Part shown: piece after piece, positions 8,284 through 17,113 of the stretch
Layout: each line of letters opens with the position of its first letter
How positions within the stretch are numbered: the first letter of the stretch is position 1
Source of the DNA: Streptomyces lasiicapitis
Lineage (GTDB): Bacteria; Actinomycetota; Actinomycetes; Streptomycetales; Streptomycetaceae
Assembly: GCF_014646335.1 (NCBI RefSeq)
Contig: NZ_BMNG01000013.1
Span: 1-64,000 of the forward strand
DNA length: 64,000 nt
Direction: 5' to 3'
Notes under the pieces: generated by a model
Databases searched by the model: none
Told to the model about the DNA's origin: nothing
The model's input: the letters and a program-made list of their open reading frames with translations, nothing else
Program-made: the position numbers and the translations under genes

Positions 8284-9135
8284 GTGACCAGCCTCAAGAA
8301 ACGCGGCGCCGGCCGCCAACTGCACGGCGGCAAGCTGGCGTACGCCGTGCTGATCCTTTTCACCATCGGCTCCCTCTTCCCGCTGGTGTGGACCGCGATC
8401 GCCGCCTCGCGCAACAACACGCGGCTCGCCGAGACGCCCCCGCCCTTCTGGTTCGGCGGCAATCTCTTCAAGAACCTGGAGATCGCCTGGACCGACGCCA
8501 ACATGGGCACGGCGCTGCTCAACACCCTCGTGGTGGCGGGCAGCATCACCGTGGGCACCGTGCTCTTCTCCACCCTCGCGGGCTTCGCCTTCGCCAAGCT
8601 GCGGTTCCGCTTCCGGGGGCTGCTCCTGCTGCTCGTGATCGGCACGATGATGGTGCCGCCGCAGCTCAGCGTCGTACCGCTGTTCATGATGGTGGCCGAG
8701 TTCGGCTGGACCGATCAGCTGCAGTCGGTGATCCTGCCGACGCTGGTGAGCGCCTTCGGGGTGTTCTTCATGCGGCAGTACCTCATCGAGGCGCTGCCCA
8801 CCGAGGTGATCGAGGCCGCCCGGGTCGACGGGGCGAGCAGTCTCCGGCTGATCTGGCACGTGGTCTTTCCCGCGGCCCGGCCCGCGATGGCCGTCCTCGG
8901 CATGCTGACCTTCGTGATGGCCTGGAACGACTTCTTCTGGCCGATCATCGCGCTGACGCAGAACGGCGAGCCGACCGTGCAGGTGGCCCTCGCCGGGCTC
9001 GGCCGCGGTCAGATCCCCGACCAGTCCGTGATCATGGCGGGCGCGCTGCTCGGCACGCTGCCGCTGCTCATCGCCTTCGTCCTGTTCGGCAAGCAGATCG
9101 TGGGCGGGATCATGCAGGGCGCCGTAAAGGGCTAG
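8284..9135 (+). CDS. cebG: CebG, sugar ABC transporter permease
   Basis: This 283-residue MalG-type permease has six hydrophobic segments and the EAA loop IEAARVDGASSLRLIWHVVFP near residue 180. GTG at 8284, nine bases after cebF, is preceded by GAGGGG. Together with CebE and CebF it imports cellobiose and longer cello-oligosaccharides. Confidence 0.93.
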   Translation: MTSLKKRGAGRQLHGGKLAYAVLILFTIGSLFPLVWTAIAASRNNTRLAETPPPFWFGGNLFKNLEIAWTDANMGTALLNTLVVAGSITVGTVLFSTLAGFAFAKLRFRFRGLLLLLVIGTMMVPPQLSVVPLFMMVAEFGWTDQLQSVILPTLVSAFGVFFMRQYLIEALPTEVIEAARVDGASSLRLIWHVVFPAARPAMAVLGMLTFVMAWNDFFWPIIALTQNGEPTVQVALAGLGRGQIPDQSVIMAGALLGTLPLLIAFVLFGKQIVGGIMQGAVKG

Positions 9136-9200
9136 CCGCCACGGCCCGCGTGCCCCGCCTCTCCTCTTTTCCGTACGACTCTTCCATTCCGTACGACCCA

Positions 9201-9214
9201 TGGGAGCGCTTCCA
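9201..9214 (+). promoter_or_regulatory. CebR box overlapping the bglC ribosome binding site and start codon
   Basis: TGGGAGCGCTTCCA differs from the perfect palindrome at one base. Its last base is the A of the bglC start codon, and its GGGAGCG is the only Shine-Dalgarno-like sequence there, so operator, ribosome binding site and start codon are fused. There are 65 bp between cebG and this box, so bglC can be regulated separately from cebEFG. Confidence 0.92.
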
Positions 9215-10662
9215 TGACCGACGCGAACCTGCGATTCCCGCCCTCCTTCCTATGGGGCGCCGCGACCGCCGCATACCAGATCGAGGGGGCGGTGGCCGAG
9301 GACGGCAGGACGCCGTCGATCTGGGACACCTTCAGTCATACGCCGGGCAAGGTGCTCGGCGGGGACACCGGGGACGTGGCCTGCGACCACTTCCACCGGT
9401 GGCGCGACGACGTGCGGCTGATGGCCGACCTCGGGATCGGCGCGTACCGCTTCTCGGTGTCCTGGCCCCGGGTGCAGCCCACCGGGCGCGGGCCCGCCGT
9501 GCAGCGCGGGCTCGACTTCTACCGGGCGCTCGTCGACGAACTGCTCGCGCACGGCATCACGCCGATGGTCACGCTCTACCACTGGGACCTGCCCCAGGAG
9601 CTGGAGTCCGCCTTCCCCAGCGGCTCCCCGGCGGGCGGCGGCTGGCCGGAGCGGGACACCGCCTACCGGTTCGAGGAGTACGCGGGCATCGTCGCCGGGG
9701 CGCTCGGTGACCGCGTGGACTTGTGGGCGACCCTCAACGAGCCCTGGTGCAGCGCGTTTTTGGGCTATGGCTCGGGGGTGCACGCGCCCGGCCGCGCCGA
9801 CCCGGCGGCCGCCCTGCGCGCGGCGCATCACCTCAACCTCGCCCACGGCCTGGGCGTACGGGCGCTGCGCGCGGCGCTGCCCACCCGCGCGCGGGTGGGC
9901 GTCTGCCTCAACCCCAGCGCCGTGCGCCCGCTCACCTCCTCCGCCGCCGATCTCGACGCGCGCCGCCGCATCGACGCGCTCGCCAACCGCGTCTTCACCG
10001 GGCCGATGCTGCGCGGGACGTACGACGACGATCTGCTCGCGGACACCGCGCGGATCACGGACTGGTCCTTCGTGAGCGACCGCGACCTGGCCATCGCCAA
10101 GCAGCCGCTGGACTTCCTCGGCATCAACTACTACTCCCCCGCTGTCGTGTCGGCCTCCGTCGGCGCCGCCGCGGACAGTCCGCGTCACGACGGGCACGGC
10201 GCCGCCGACCACTCCCCCTGGCCGGGCGCCGACCGCGTCTCCTTCCACCGGGCGTCCGGTGAACTCACCGCCATGGACTGGCCGGTGGACCCCACCGGCC
10301 TGAAGGACCTTCTCCTCGAGTACACCGCTCAAGCTCCCGGGGTTCCGCTTTTCGTGACGGAGAACGGCGCCGCCTACGACGACAAGCCCGGCGCGGGCGG
10401 CCAGGTCCACGACCCCGACCGCGTCCGCTATCTGCACGGCCACCTCACCGCCGTACACGAGGCGCTCCTCGAAGGAGCGGACGTCCGCGGCTACTTCCTG
10501 TGGTCGCTCCTGGACAACTTCGAGTGGTCGTACGGCTACAGCAAGCGGTTCGGGGCGGTGTACGTCGACTACGAGACGCAGGCGCGGACGCCGAAGACGA
10601 GCGCGCAGTGGTACGGGAAGGTGGCGGCGAGCGGGGAGGTGCCGCCCACAGTCGAGGACTGA
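9214..10662 (+). CDS. bglC: BglC, family GH1 intracellular beta-glucosidase
   Basis: This 482-residue GH1 enzyme hydrolyses imported cellobiose and cello-oligosaccharides to glucose. It has the family N-terminal motif FLWGAATAAYQIEGA, the acid/base glutamate in TLNEPW near residue 175, and the nucleophile glutamate in VTENGA near residue 382. There is no signal peptide, so it is cytoplasmic, matching uptake by CebEFG. Its start is fixed by the operator/ribosome-binding-site overlap at 9201-9214. A strong terminator follows. Confidence 0.95.
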   Translation: MTDANLRFPPSFLWGAATAAYQIEGAVAEDGRTPSIWDTFSHTPGKVLGGDTGDVACDHFHRWRDDVRLMADLGIGAYRFSVSWPRVQPTGRGPAVQRGLDFYRALVDELLAHGITPMVTLYHWDLPQELESAFPSGSPAGGGWPERDTAYRFEEYAGIVAGALGDRVDLWATLNEPWCSAFLGYGSGVHAPGRADPAAALRAAHHLNLAHGLGVRALRAALPTRARVGVCLNPSAVRPLTSSAADLDARRRIDALANRVFTGPMLRGTYDDDLLADTARITDWSFVSDRDLAIAKQPLDFLGINYYSPAVVSASVGAAADSPRHDGHGAADHSPWPGADRVSFHRASGELTAMDWPVDPTGLKDLLLEYTAQAPGVPLFVTENGAAYDDKPGAGGQVHDPDRVRYLHGHLTAVHEALLEGADVRGYFLWSLLDNFEWSYGYSKRFGAVYVDYETQARTPKTSAQWYGKVAASGEVPPTVED

Positions 10663-10670
10663 ACAGGGGT

Positions 10671-10704
10671 GCGCCCCGGCCGGGTGGGGGTCCGGCCGGG
10701 GCGC
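10671..10704 (+). terminator. Terminator hairpin between bglC and the chitinase gene
   Basis: A perfect 13-bp GC stem (10671-10683 with 10692-10704) with an 8-base loop is followed by GTGTTT. It lies between convergent genes and could serve both strands. Confidence 0.85.
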
Positions 10705-10742
10705 GTGTTTCCCGTGGGGGGAACCTGGGGGGGAACTGGGGG

Positions 10743-12215
10743 CTACTTGTACGCGGCGAACGCCTTCGTGAACGCCAGCGGGTCCTGCTCGATCGACGAG
10801 CACGTCGGCTGCACGGAGTTGTTGCCGCCCGCGCAGGCCTTGTCGCGCGTCGAGGACCACATCGACAGCCAGCCGATGCCCTTGTCCTGCGCGAACTTCA
10901 CCAGCTCGGTGGCGTCGTCGACCTTGAAGATCTCCGTGGTGACGTCGTTGACGCCGATCATCGGCGTGACCGCGACGGTCTTCCAGGCCTCGGCGTCCGA
11001 CAGGCCGAGGACGCCCTTGATCTGCGCCTGCGTGGCGGTCGCCGCCTGGGTGGCGTACTTGCCCATGTCGTCGCTGTACGCGGGTCCGTAGTCCATCGCC
11101 ATGATGTTCACGGCCGACGTCTTGACGCCGTTCTTCTTCGCGTCGGCGAGCAGGTCGACGCCGGGTTGGGTCAGGCCCTCGGGCATCACCGGCAGCGTGA
11201 AGGAGACGTCGAGCCCGGGGTGGTCCTTCTGGAGCTTGGCGATCGCCTGCGCGCGGCGGGAGTTGGCGGCGGTGTCCGGCAGGGCCGCGCCCTCGATGTC
11301 GAAGTCCACCTTCGTGAGCTTGTACGCGTCGATGACCTTGCCGTACGCCTTGGCGAGGGCGTCGGCGCTGTCGCAGCGCAGGCCGAGTTCGGAGCCCGCG
11401 GCGCCGCCGAACGACACGCGGACGTCGCCACCCTTGGCGCGCAGGTCGCCGATCTGGGCGGCCACCTTGTCGTCACCGAGCGCCGTGGTGCCGCCCCACA
11501 GGGGCTCGCAGCCGCCGCCGGACGTGACGAACGCCAGGTTGAACTCCTTCACGCCGGTCTTCGTGGCGGTGTCGACGAGGTCGTACGCCGGGGCGAGTGA
11601 GGTGTCCACGAAGGGGGCGAACTTGGCGGAGCCCTTGGTTCCGGTGCCCTCGCCGGGGGTCTTGGTGGGGGTCGGGGTGGGCTTCTCGGTCGGCTTGTCG
11701 GTGGGCTTGTCGGTCGGCTTCTCCGTCGGCTTCCCGGTCGGGTCCTCGGTGGGCTTCCCGGTGGGGCGGCCGGAGGGCTGGGGGGCCGCGCCGTCGTCGG
11801 CCGCGCACTTCGCCTCGTTGATCAGACACTTGACCGGGTCGGCGGCGCCGGTCACGACGAAGCCGACCGTCAGGGACTCGCCGGGGGCGAGTTCCTTGTC
11901 CCACTTGGGCGGGGTGACGGTGACGCGGCTGCCGTCGGTCTTGTGCTCGGCGTTCCACAGCGAGCTGAGCTTGGTGCCCGCGGGCAGGTCGAACTCCAGG
12001 GTCCAGTCGGACTGGGCCTTGCCGGTGCTGTTCTTGACGACGTACTGCGCGGTGTAGCCGCCCGACCAGTCGCTGGTCTTGGTGTACGCGGCGCCGACGG
12101 AGGCCGCCTGGGCCGTGCCGGACAACAGGAAGGCACCGCCACCGACGACGGCGGCCGTGACGACGGCACCTATCGCCTTCTGCCTGCCGGTGATCCTGCG
12201 ACGGTGGGTGCTCAT
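10743..12215 (-). CDS. Secreted CBM2-GH18 chitinase-like protein
   Basis: This 490-residue secreted protein has three parts. A signal peptide with basic start (RRRITGRQKAIG) and Ala-rich core ends near AQA. A family 2 cellulose/chitin-binding module follows at about 35-130 (SGGYTAQYVVKNSTGKAQSDWTLEF). After that come a Pro/Thr/Lys linker with repeated GKPTEKPTDKP units (about 145-190) and a C-terminal GH18 barrel. The GH18 catalytic signature is present as KVDFDIEG, the Glu being the proton donor. Secretion plus a binding module points to insoluble polysaccharide attack. Start ATG 12215 has GAGGCAG upstream. Sitting beside the cellobiose operon suggests polysaccharide scavenging, but no CebR box was seen here. 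Confidence 0.9.
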   Translation of the reverse strand: MSTHRRRITGRQKAIGAVVTAAVVGGGAFLLSGTAQAASVGAAYTKTSDWSGGYTAQYVVKNSTGKAQSDWTLEFDLPAGTKLSSLWNAEHKTDGSRVTVTPPKWDKELAPGESLTVGFVVTGAADPVKCLINEAKCAADDGAAPQPSGRPTGKPTEDPTGKPTEKPTDKPTDKPTEKPTPTPTKTPGEGTGTKGSAKFAPFVDTSLAPAYDLVDTATKTGVKEFNLAFVTSGGGCEPLWGGTTALGDDKVAAQIGDLRAKGGDVRVSFGGAAGSELGLRCDSADALAKAYGKVIDAYKLTKVDFDIEGAALPDTAANSRRAQAIAKLQKDHPGLDVSFTLPVMPEGLTQPGVDLLADAKKNGVKTSAVNIMAMDYGPAYSDDMGKYATQAATATQAQIKGVLGLSDAEAWKTVAVTPMIGVNDVTTEIFKVDDATELVKFAQDKGIGWLSMWSSTRDKACAGGNNSVQPTCSSIEQDPLAFTKAFAAYK

Positions 12216-12398
12216 GGGGGTGCCTGCCTCTTCGGGGGGGGGTGCGGGGTGGGGACTGCTCCGCACGTTAGCCAGCCAGAGGCGCGACAAAACGGGCCTG
12301 TCGGGTTTGGGACGGTGATCTTAGGGTGCGCTTAAGAGTGCGATCGGAGTCGGGAAAGGTTGCGCCGGCGCACCGCGCCCGCGACGGCTGAGAGCGCT

Positions 12399-13805
12399 CT
12401 ACTCCGGCCCCGCCGAAACCCGCTTCCGCCGCCGCACGGCCCCCCGCCGCCGCCCCCCGACCGGCGACCGCCGGGGATCCCGCTGGATCCAAAGCCGCAC
12501 CTCGGTCCCGCCGAGCATCGAGCTGCCGATGCGCACATCGCCCCCCGTGGACTCGGCGAGGCGACGCACGATGTCGAGACCGAGGCCCGTGGAGCCGGTC
12601 GAGCCCGCCGAGGCACCCGAGTTGCCGCGGGCCAACGCGGCCTGCGGATCCGCGATGCCGCCCCCCGCGTCGGAGACGAGCACGATCACCGCGTCCTCCC
12701 CGCTGTGCACGTCGACGGCGAACGCCGACCCCTCCCGCGTGTGCCGGAAGACATTGCCGAGCAACGCGTCCAGGGCGGCGACCAGTTCGGCCCGCGCCAC
12801 GGGGATCCACACGGGCCGGTCCACGCCGGCGACCCGCGCCTCGCGCCCCTCGTCCTCCGCGAGCGCCGACCAGAACCCCATCCGCTCGCGGATCACCTCG
12901 GCGGCGTCGCACCCGGCCCCGGGCCCGATGTGCACCCCGGCCGCCGTCTGCGGCTTGGCGTCACGTGCCGTACGAATGATGGTGTCGACCTCGCGTTCGA
13001 GGCGTTCCACGGCGACGCGGGTCTGCTCGGCGGCGGGCCCGTCGCCGAGCGAGGCCGCGTTGAGGCGCAGCACGGTCAGGGGCGTACGCAGCCGGTGCGA
13101 GAGGTCGGCCGCCAGCTCCCGCTCGTTGGAGAGGAGTTGGACGACCTGGTCGGCCATGGAGTTGAACGCCACGGCGGCGAGCCGCAGTTCGGTGGGACCG
13201 TCCTCCGGCACGCGCGCCCCGAGCTTGCCCTCGCCCAGGTCGTGCGCGGCGCCCACGAGGCGGCGCGCGGGCTGGACCATGCGTACGCCGAGCCGGTCGG
13301 CGACCGCGACGGACCCGATGATCAGCGCGACACCGACGCCCGCGAGCACCAGCCACGCCGTGGTGACACCGTTGCTGACCTCGCTCTCCGGCACGAAGAT
13401 CTCGACGACGGCGATCTCCCCGGAGCCGAGCCCGAAGGGCTGGAGCAGCGCCGAGCCGCCGGGCACGCCCGCGGTCCTGGCCCGGCCCTGCGCACGCGTG
13501 GCCTCCACGTCGCGCGCGGTGGCGCGGCGGTCGCCGATCTTCAGCGCCGGGGTCCTGCCGACGGCCGGTACGTACACGGCCATCCGCCCGTCGCCGCCCG
13601 CCTCGGAGGTGGCGACGGCCCGGGTGAGCTGGTCGCGGTCGGTGGTGATGGAGAGGGTGGGGCCCATGCCGGCGGCGTGCCGTTCGGCGGCGGAGAAGGC
13701 GCGGTCGCGGGCCATCTCCTGGATGACGAGGCCGAGCGGGATGGCGAAGGCGGCCACGACCATCGTGGTGACGGCCAGGCACACCTTCACGAGCGCCCAC
13801 CTCAC
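12399..13805 (-). CDS. Membrane sensor histidine kinase
   Basis: This 468-residue kinase has two membrane segments, at about 5-27 and 148-170. They flank an extracytoplasmic sensor of about 120 residues that shows no recognised domain. A HAMP linker follows, then the dimerisation helix with the phospho-acceptor motif DLSHRLRTPLT. The HATPase domain has an N-box (LLGNVFRHT), G1 (DAGGG) and G2 (STGLGLDIV). It starts 28 bp after the response-regulator gene and is surely its partner. The ligand is unknown. The C-terminal 30 residues are Arg-rich. Confidence 0.9.
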   Translation of the reverse strand: MRWALVKVCLAVTTMVVAAFAIPLGLVIQEMARDRAFSAAERHAAGMGPTLSITTDRDQLTRAVATSEAGGDGRMAVYVPAVGRTPALKIGDRRATARDVEATRAQGRARTAGVPGGSALLQPFGLGSGEIAVVEIFVPESEVSNGVTTAWLVLAGVGVALIIGSVAVADRLGVRMVQPARRLVGAAHDLGEGKLGARVPEDGPTELRLAAVAFNSMADQVVQLLSNERELAADLSHRLRTPLTVLRLNAASLGDGPAAEQTRVAVERLEREVDTIIRTARDAKPQTAAGVHIGPGAGCDAAEVIRERMGFWSALAEDEGREARVAGVDRPVWIPVARAELVAALDALLGNVFRHTREGSAFAVDVHSGEDAVIVLVSDAGGGIADPQAALARGNSGASAGSTGSTGLGLDIVRRLAESTGGDVRIGSSMLGGTEVRLWIQRDPRRSPVGGRRRGAVRRRKRVSAGPE

Positions 13806-13833
13806 GGCGCGGCTCCCGCGGGACGGGCCCGGT

Positions 13834-14532
13834 TCACAGCGGTGGCTCCAGCTTCACGCCGACGCCGCGCAGCGTGTGCAGATAGCGCGGGCGCGCGGCG
13901 GTCTCGCCCAACTTCCGGCGCAGCCACGACAGATGGACGTCGATGGTCTGGTCGTCGCCGTAGCTCTGCTGCCACACCTCGGCGAGCAGTTCCTTGCGGG
14001 GTACGACGACGCCGGGCCGCCCGGCGAGGAAGGCGAGCAGGTCGAACTCGCGCCGGGTCAGGTCGAGCCGCGCGCCGTCCAGCTCGGCCTGGCGCCGCAG
14101 CGGGTCGACGGTCAGGCCGCCGACCTGGAGCACCGGCCGCGGCGCCGCCTCGCCGGACCCGGACCCCGAGCCGCGCGAGCGGCGCAGCACGGCGGCCATC
14201 CGGGCGGACAGGTGCTCGACGGAGAACGGCTTGGTCAGGTAGTCGTCGGCGCCGTCGTTGAGGAGCCGGACGATCTCCGTCTCGTCGTCGCGCGCGGTCG
14301 CGATGATCACGGGTACGTCGGTGATGCCGCGCAGCATCTTCAGCGCCTCGGACCCGTCGAGGTCGGGCAGTCCGAGGTCGAGGATGACGACATCGAAGCG
14401 GAAATGGGCGACCTCGCGCAGCGCCTCCAGGGCGGTGCCGACGCTCCGTACCGTGTGGGAGGCGTCGGTCAGATGCCGGATGAGGGCCGAGCGTACGAAC
14501 TGGTCGTCCTCGACGACGAGCACACTTGCCAT
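13834..14532 (-). CDS. OmpR/PhoB-family response regulator
   Basis: This 232-residue regulator has a receiver domain at 1-120 with acidic pair VEDD, phospho-acceptor Asp in VVILDLGLPD near residue 52, and the switch lysine in LTKPF near 103. A C-terminal winged helix with RREFDLLAFLAGRPG, QTIDVHLSWLRRKLG and YLHTLRGVGVKL binds DNA. A Gly/Ser linker (SRGSGSGSGE) joins the two. It is the first gene of the two-component operon. Confidence 0.93.
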   Translation of the reverse strand: MASVLVVEDDQFVRSALIRHLTDASHTVRSVGTALEALREVAHFRFDVVILDLGLPDLDGSEALKMLRGITDVPVIIATARDDETEIVRLLNDGADDYLTKPFSVEHLSARMAAVLRRSRGSGSGSGEAAPRPVLQVGGLTVDPLRRQAELDGARLDLTRREFDLLAFLAGRPGVVVPRKELLAEVWQQSYGDDQTIDVHLSWLRRKLGETAARPRYLHTLRGVGVKLEPPL

Positions 14533-14712
14533 GGGCGGCACCGTACGCCATGCGGGGGACGCGGGTGCCGTGCGGGACTTTTGGCCCGGACTTGGGTCCG
14601 ATGTCCCCTTCCGGGCGGGAAATCCGGGCAGAGAGTTCCCGGCAGGAAAGCGGAAGCCCAGACTCCTGGGCGCCTGTTCTTCGTGGCGGCACGTGGTGCA
14701 GTATGGCCCGCG

Positions 14713-15291
14713 ATGCACAGAGGTCTCGTACACGCCATCGCGTGGTCGCTCGCCACGGGCGCGGCGGTCACGCTGTCGTGGTGGGGTGTGCACACGGTGA
14801 TGGCGGGCACGGCGTACGACCCGCCGCGCGCCCTGCCGCTGGCGGCCGGCGACCGTTCGGCCCTGCCGCAGTCGTCGTCGACGCACCGCCCGGAGGCGAC
14901 GTCCAGCACCAAGCCCCCGAAGAAGTCCGGCGAACCGTCCAAGTCGAAGCCCCCCGGCCCGACGAAGGACAAGCCCCCGGAGAAGACGAAGAACCCGCGG
15001 AACTCCCCTTCCCACCAGACCGACAAGCCCGAGAACTCCACGTCGCCCTCCTCACCCTCCTCCGGCGACAGCAGCATCAAGGGCTACAACACCGAGGGCG
15101 GCCGCGTCGTCTTCGACCTGGGCAGGACGTCCGCGACGCTCGTGTCGGCGTCACCTGCGTCGGGCTGGTCGATGCAGGTGTGGCGGGCGTCGACGTGGAT
15201 CCGCGTGGAGTACACGTCGGGCGCCGACCGCGTTTCGGTGTTCTGCACGTGGCACGACCACGCGCCGCAGGTCGACGTGAATACGTACTGA
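14713..15291 (+). CDS. Secreted or membrane-anchored protein with Pro/Lys/Ser linker, unknown function
   Basis: This 192-residue protein starts with a hydrophobic segment (VHAIAWSLATGAAVTLSWWGV, residues 6-26) that is a signal peptide or anchor. About 80 residues very rich in Pro, Lys and Ser (repeated KPP/SKPPGP/DKPPEK) follow. A compact C-terminal domain of about 70 residues contains GGRVVFDLGRTSATLVSASP and a pair of Trp residues. No family is recognised. It is divergent from the two-component operon (180-bp gap), so it could be a target of that system; this is inference. Confidence 0.75.
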   Translation: MHRGLVHAIAWSLATGAAVTLSWWGVHTVMAGTAYDPPRALPLAAGDRSALPQSSSTHRPEATSSTKPPKKSGEPSKSKPPGPTKDKPPEKTKNPRNSPSHQTDKPENSTSPSSPSSGDSSIKGYNTEGGRVVFDLGRTSATLVSASPASGWSMQVWRASTWIRVEYTSGADRVSVFCTWHDHAPQVDVNTY

Positions 15292-15313
15292 CTGACGTAC
15301 TGAGCCGGGCCTG

Positions 15314-16201
15314 TCAGCGAAAAACCGACGACGGCGGCGCGGGTGACGCGACGGCGCTGGCGTCGGTGACGGCCGCGGCACCGCCACTGAGGTCGAGGAG
15401 CGCGCGCCCGTGTTCGACGCGGGCGGGGTGCGGGTCGGCGGCGCTGCGCCGGGTCAGTTCGGCGACGGGCAGCGGCTGCGCCGCGCCGAGGAGCACGGCG
15501 TTGCCGAAGCGCTTGCCGCGCAGCACGGCGGGGTCGGCGACGAGGGCGAGTTCGGGGAAGACGGTGGCGGCGGTGGCGAGTTGGCCGCGCAGATAGGCGA
15601 GCGGCGGGCCGTCGGCGAGGTTGGCGGCGTACCAGCCGGTGGGTTTGAGCACCCGGCGTATGTCGCCGAGGAATTCGGCGCTGGTGAGGTGGGCGGGGGT
15701 GCGGGCGCCGCTGAACACGTCGGCTATGACGAGGTCGGCCCAGCCGTCAGGGGTCTTCGCGAGCCCTTCGCGGGCGTCGGCGCCACGCACGCGTATTCGG
15801 GCGCCGGGGTCCAACGGCAGGGCGCGGCGGACGAGTTGGACGAGCGCGGTGTCGCGTTCGACGACCTGCTGGGTGGAGCGGGGGCGGGTCGCGGCGACGT
15901 ACCGGGCGAGGGTGAGGGCGCCACCGCCGAGGTGCAGGGCGTGCAGGGGCCGTCCCGGAGGGGCGACGAGATCGACGATGTGCCCGATCCTGCGCTGGTA
16001 CTCGAAGTCGAGATACGAGGGATCATCAAGGTCGACATGCGACTGCGGCGCACCGTCCACGAGCAGCGTCCACCCCCGGGCCCGCTCCCGATCCGGCATC
16101 AGCTCGGCAAGCCCCCCGTCGACCTCCTCGACGACGGCTTCCCGCGCCTGCTGTCCCCGCCTGTTCCTTGCCACAGGCTCATTATCGCCGGGGTCGGACA
16201 C
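15314..16201 (-). CDS. Spermidine-synthase-fold methyltransferase-like protein
   Basis: This 295-residue Rossmann-fold protein of the spermidine synthase-like group is widely present in actinomycetes. The nucleotide-binding motif I is HALHLGGGALTLARYVAAT at about 88-106, the acidic motif II is QVVERDTALVQL, and a motif II-III segment reads DGWADLVIADVFSGARTPAHL. The last 35 residues are low-complexity. Whether it is a true aminopropyltransferase is doubtful, since no polyamine genes are near. GTG at 16201 is the most upstream plausible start; the ribosome binding site is weak, and an internal GTG near 16168 is an alternative. Confidence 0.8.
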   Translation of the reverse strand: MSDPGDNEPVARNRRGQQAREAVVEEVDGGLAELMPDRERARGWTLLVDGAPQSHVDLDDPSYLDFEYQRRIGHIVDLVAPPGRPLHALHLGGGALTLARYVAATRPRSTQQVVERDTALVQLVRRALPLDPGARIRVRGADAREGLAKTPDGWADLVIADVFSGARTPAHLTSAEFLGDIRRVLKPTGWYAANLADGPPLAYLRGQLATAATVFPELALVADPAVLRGKRFGNAVLLGAAQPLPVAELTRRSAADPHPARVEHGRALLDLSGGAAAVTDASAVASPAPPSSVFR

Positions 16202-16251
16202 CTACGCCCGCCCGCGCGGTCGCAGCCCTTCCAGTGCTGGGCCGAGCCACT

Positions 16252-16317
16252 CCAGCCCGTCCGGCGTTTGAGGACGAGCCGCGCAGCGGCGAAAGGCGGG
16301 GAAAGGGGCGCAGCCCC
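16252..16317 (+). repeat. Dispersed intergenic repeat, copy 1
   Basis: The stretch CCCGTCCGGCGTTTGAGG followed by GACGAG, a short GC arm and GGGGCGCAGCCCC is one copy of an element that recurs at 32462-32917 (several copies) and 37581-37677. It fills the gap between two same-strand genes. Confidence 0.8.
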
Positions 16318-16327
16318 ATATACAGCC

Positions 16328-16798
16328 TCAGCGACAGTTATCCGCGGCTTCGATCATCCGCGCGGCCTCGCCAAGCGCAGCACGCAACACAGCGGGATCG
16401 GTAACGGGGTCGGTCTCCCCGGGCGGCACCAACCACCCGGTCCCGGCAACGGGCGGCGGGGGCACCGGGTCCGGCTCCTGCGGGACGGCAACACCGCGCC
16501 CGAACGTCTGCGTACACGCGCTGCCAGGCAAGTCCCACGCATCCGCCGTGCCGGGCGGGACCAGGAAGCCGAGGGTGTCGCACCCCCCGTCGTGCAGAAC
16601 GGGCCCCACGGCCTCTTCGCCGGCGCCCCGGCGCAGAATGTCGACGGCCTCAAGCCCCTGGCGCGCCGGCACGGTCACGAGATCGCACTCCTCGTGACCG
16701 TCATGGCGCTCGACGCAGCCGGCGGGCCCCGCACTGCGGTCCTGGCTCGGCCAGTGCCGCGCGGTCGTCAACGCGCCCCCGGATTCGCTGTTCTCCAT
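16328..16798 (-). CDS. Hypothetical actinobacterial protein (156 aa)
   Basis: The chosen start is ATG 16798, with TTGGAG nearby upstream. The frame stays open further upstream to 16933 but without a good start. The product is hydrophilic and has two similar segments, LGFLVPPGTADAWDLPG and GWLVPPGETDPVTDP, suggesting an internal duplication, and it carries several cysteines. The WLVPPG-type motif resembles small Streptomyces proteins annotated near DNA primase/polymerase N-terminal domains, but I do not assign a function. It is divergent from the HTH-TPR regulator across about 315 bp that contain no other gene. Confidence 0.65.
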   Translation of the reverse strand: MENSESGGALTTARHWPSQDRSAGPAGCVERHDGHEECDLVTVPARQGLEAVDILRRGAGEEAVGPVLHDGGCDTLGFLVPPGTADAWDLPGSACTQTFGRGVAVPQEPDPVPPPPVAGTGWLVPPGETDPVTDPAVLRAALGEAARMIEAADNCR

Positions 16799-17113
16799 GC
16801 CGAACTCCAACAAGGGAACCTCCTCGCCAGGGCGGGAGCGGCGTCGCTCCCTCTCCGCATGGTTCAACGCGCGAGGGCGGCAACGGCTACGGCGCCACGC
16901 CGCCGCAAAGGATGGCAGTTCATGGCAGATCACGGATGAGATATCCGGTTTGTAGGCAAACTCCGCGTGGTGGCCGGTTCCCAGCCGGTACGTTCATGCT
17001 CCGCCGGAACAGGTCCGCAGCCCCCCGCACAAGCTCCAGCCGATACGTCAGCGGCCGACGGCGCGGGACGGCGCGGCGCGATCCGGCACGGTCCCCCAGC
17101 GAGAGGATCCGGC

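Noticed and set aside
12529..15291. 920-codon rightward open frame spanning the two-component genes
   Set aside because: Only its last 193 codons (from 14713) look coding. The rest is antisense to the kinase and response regulator.
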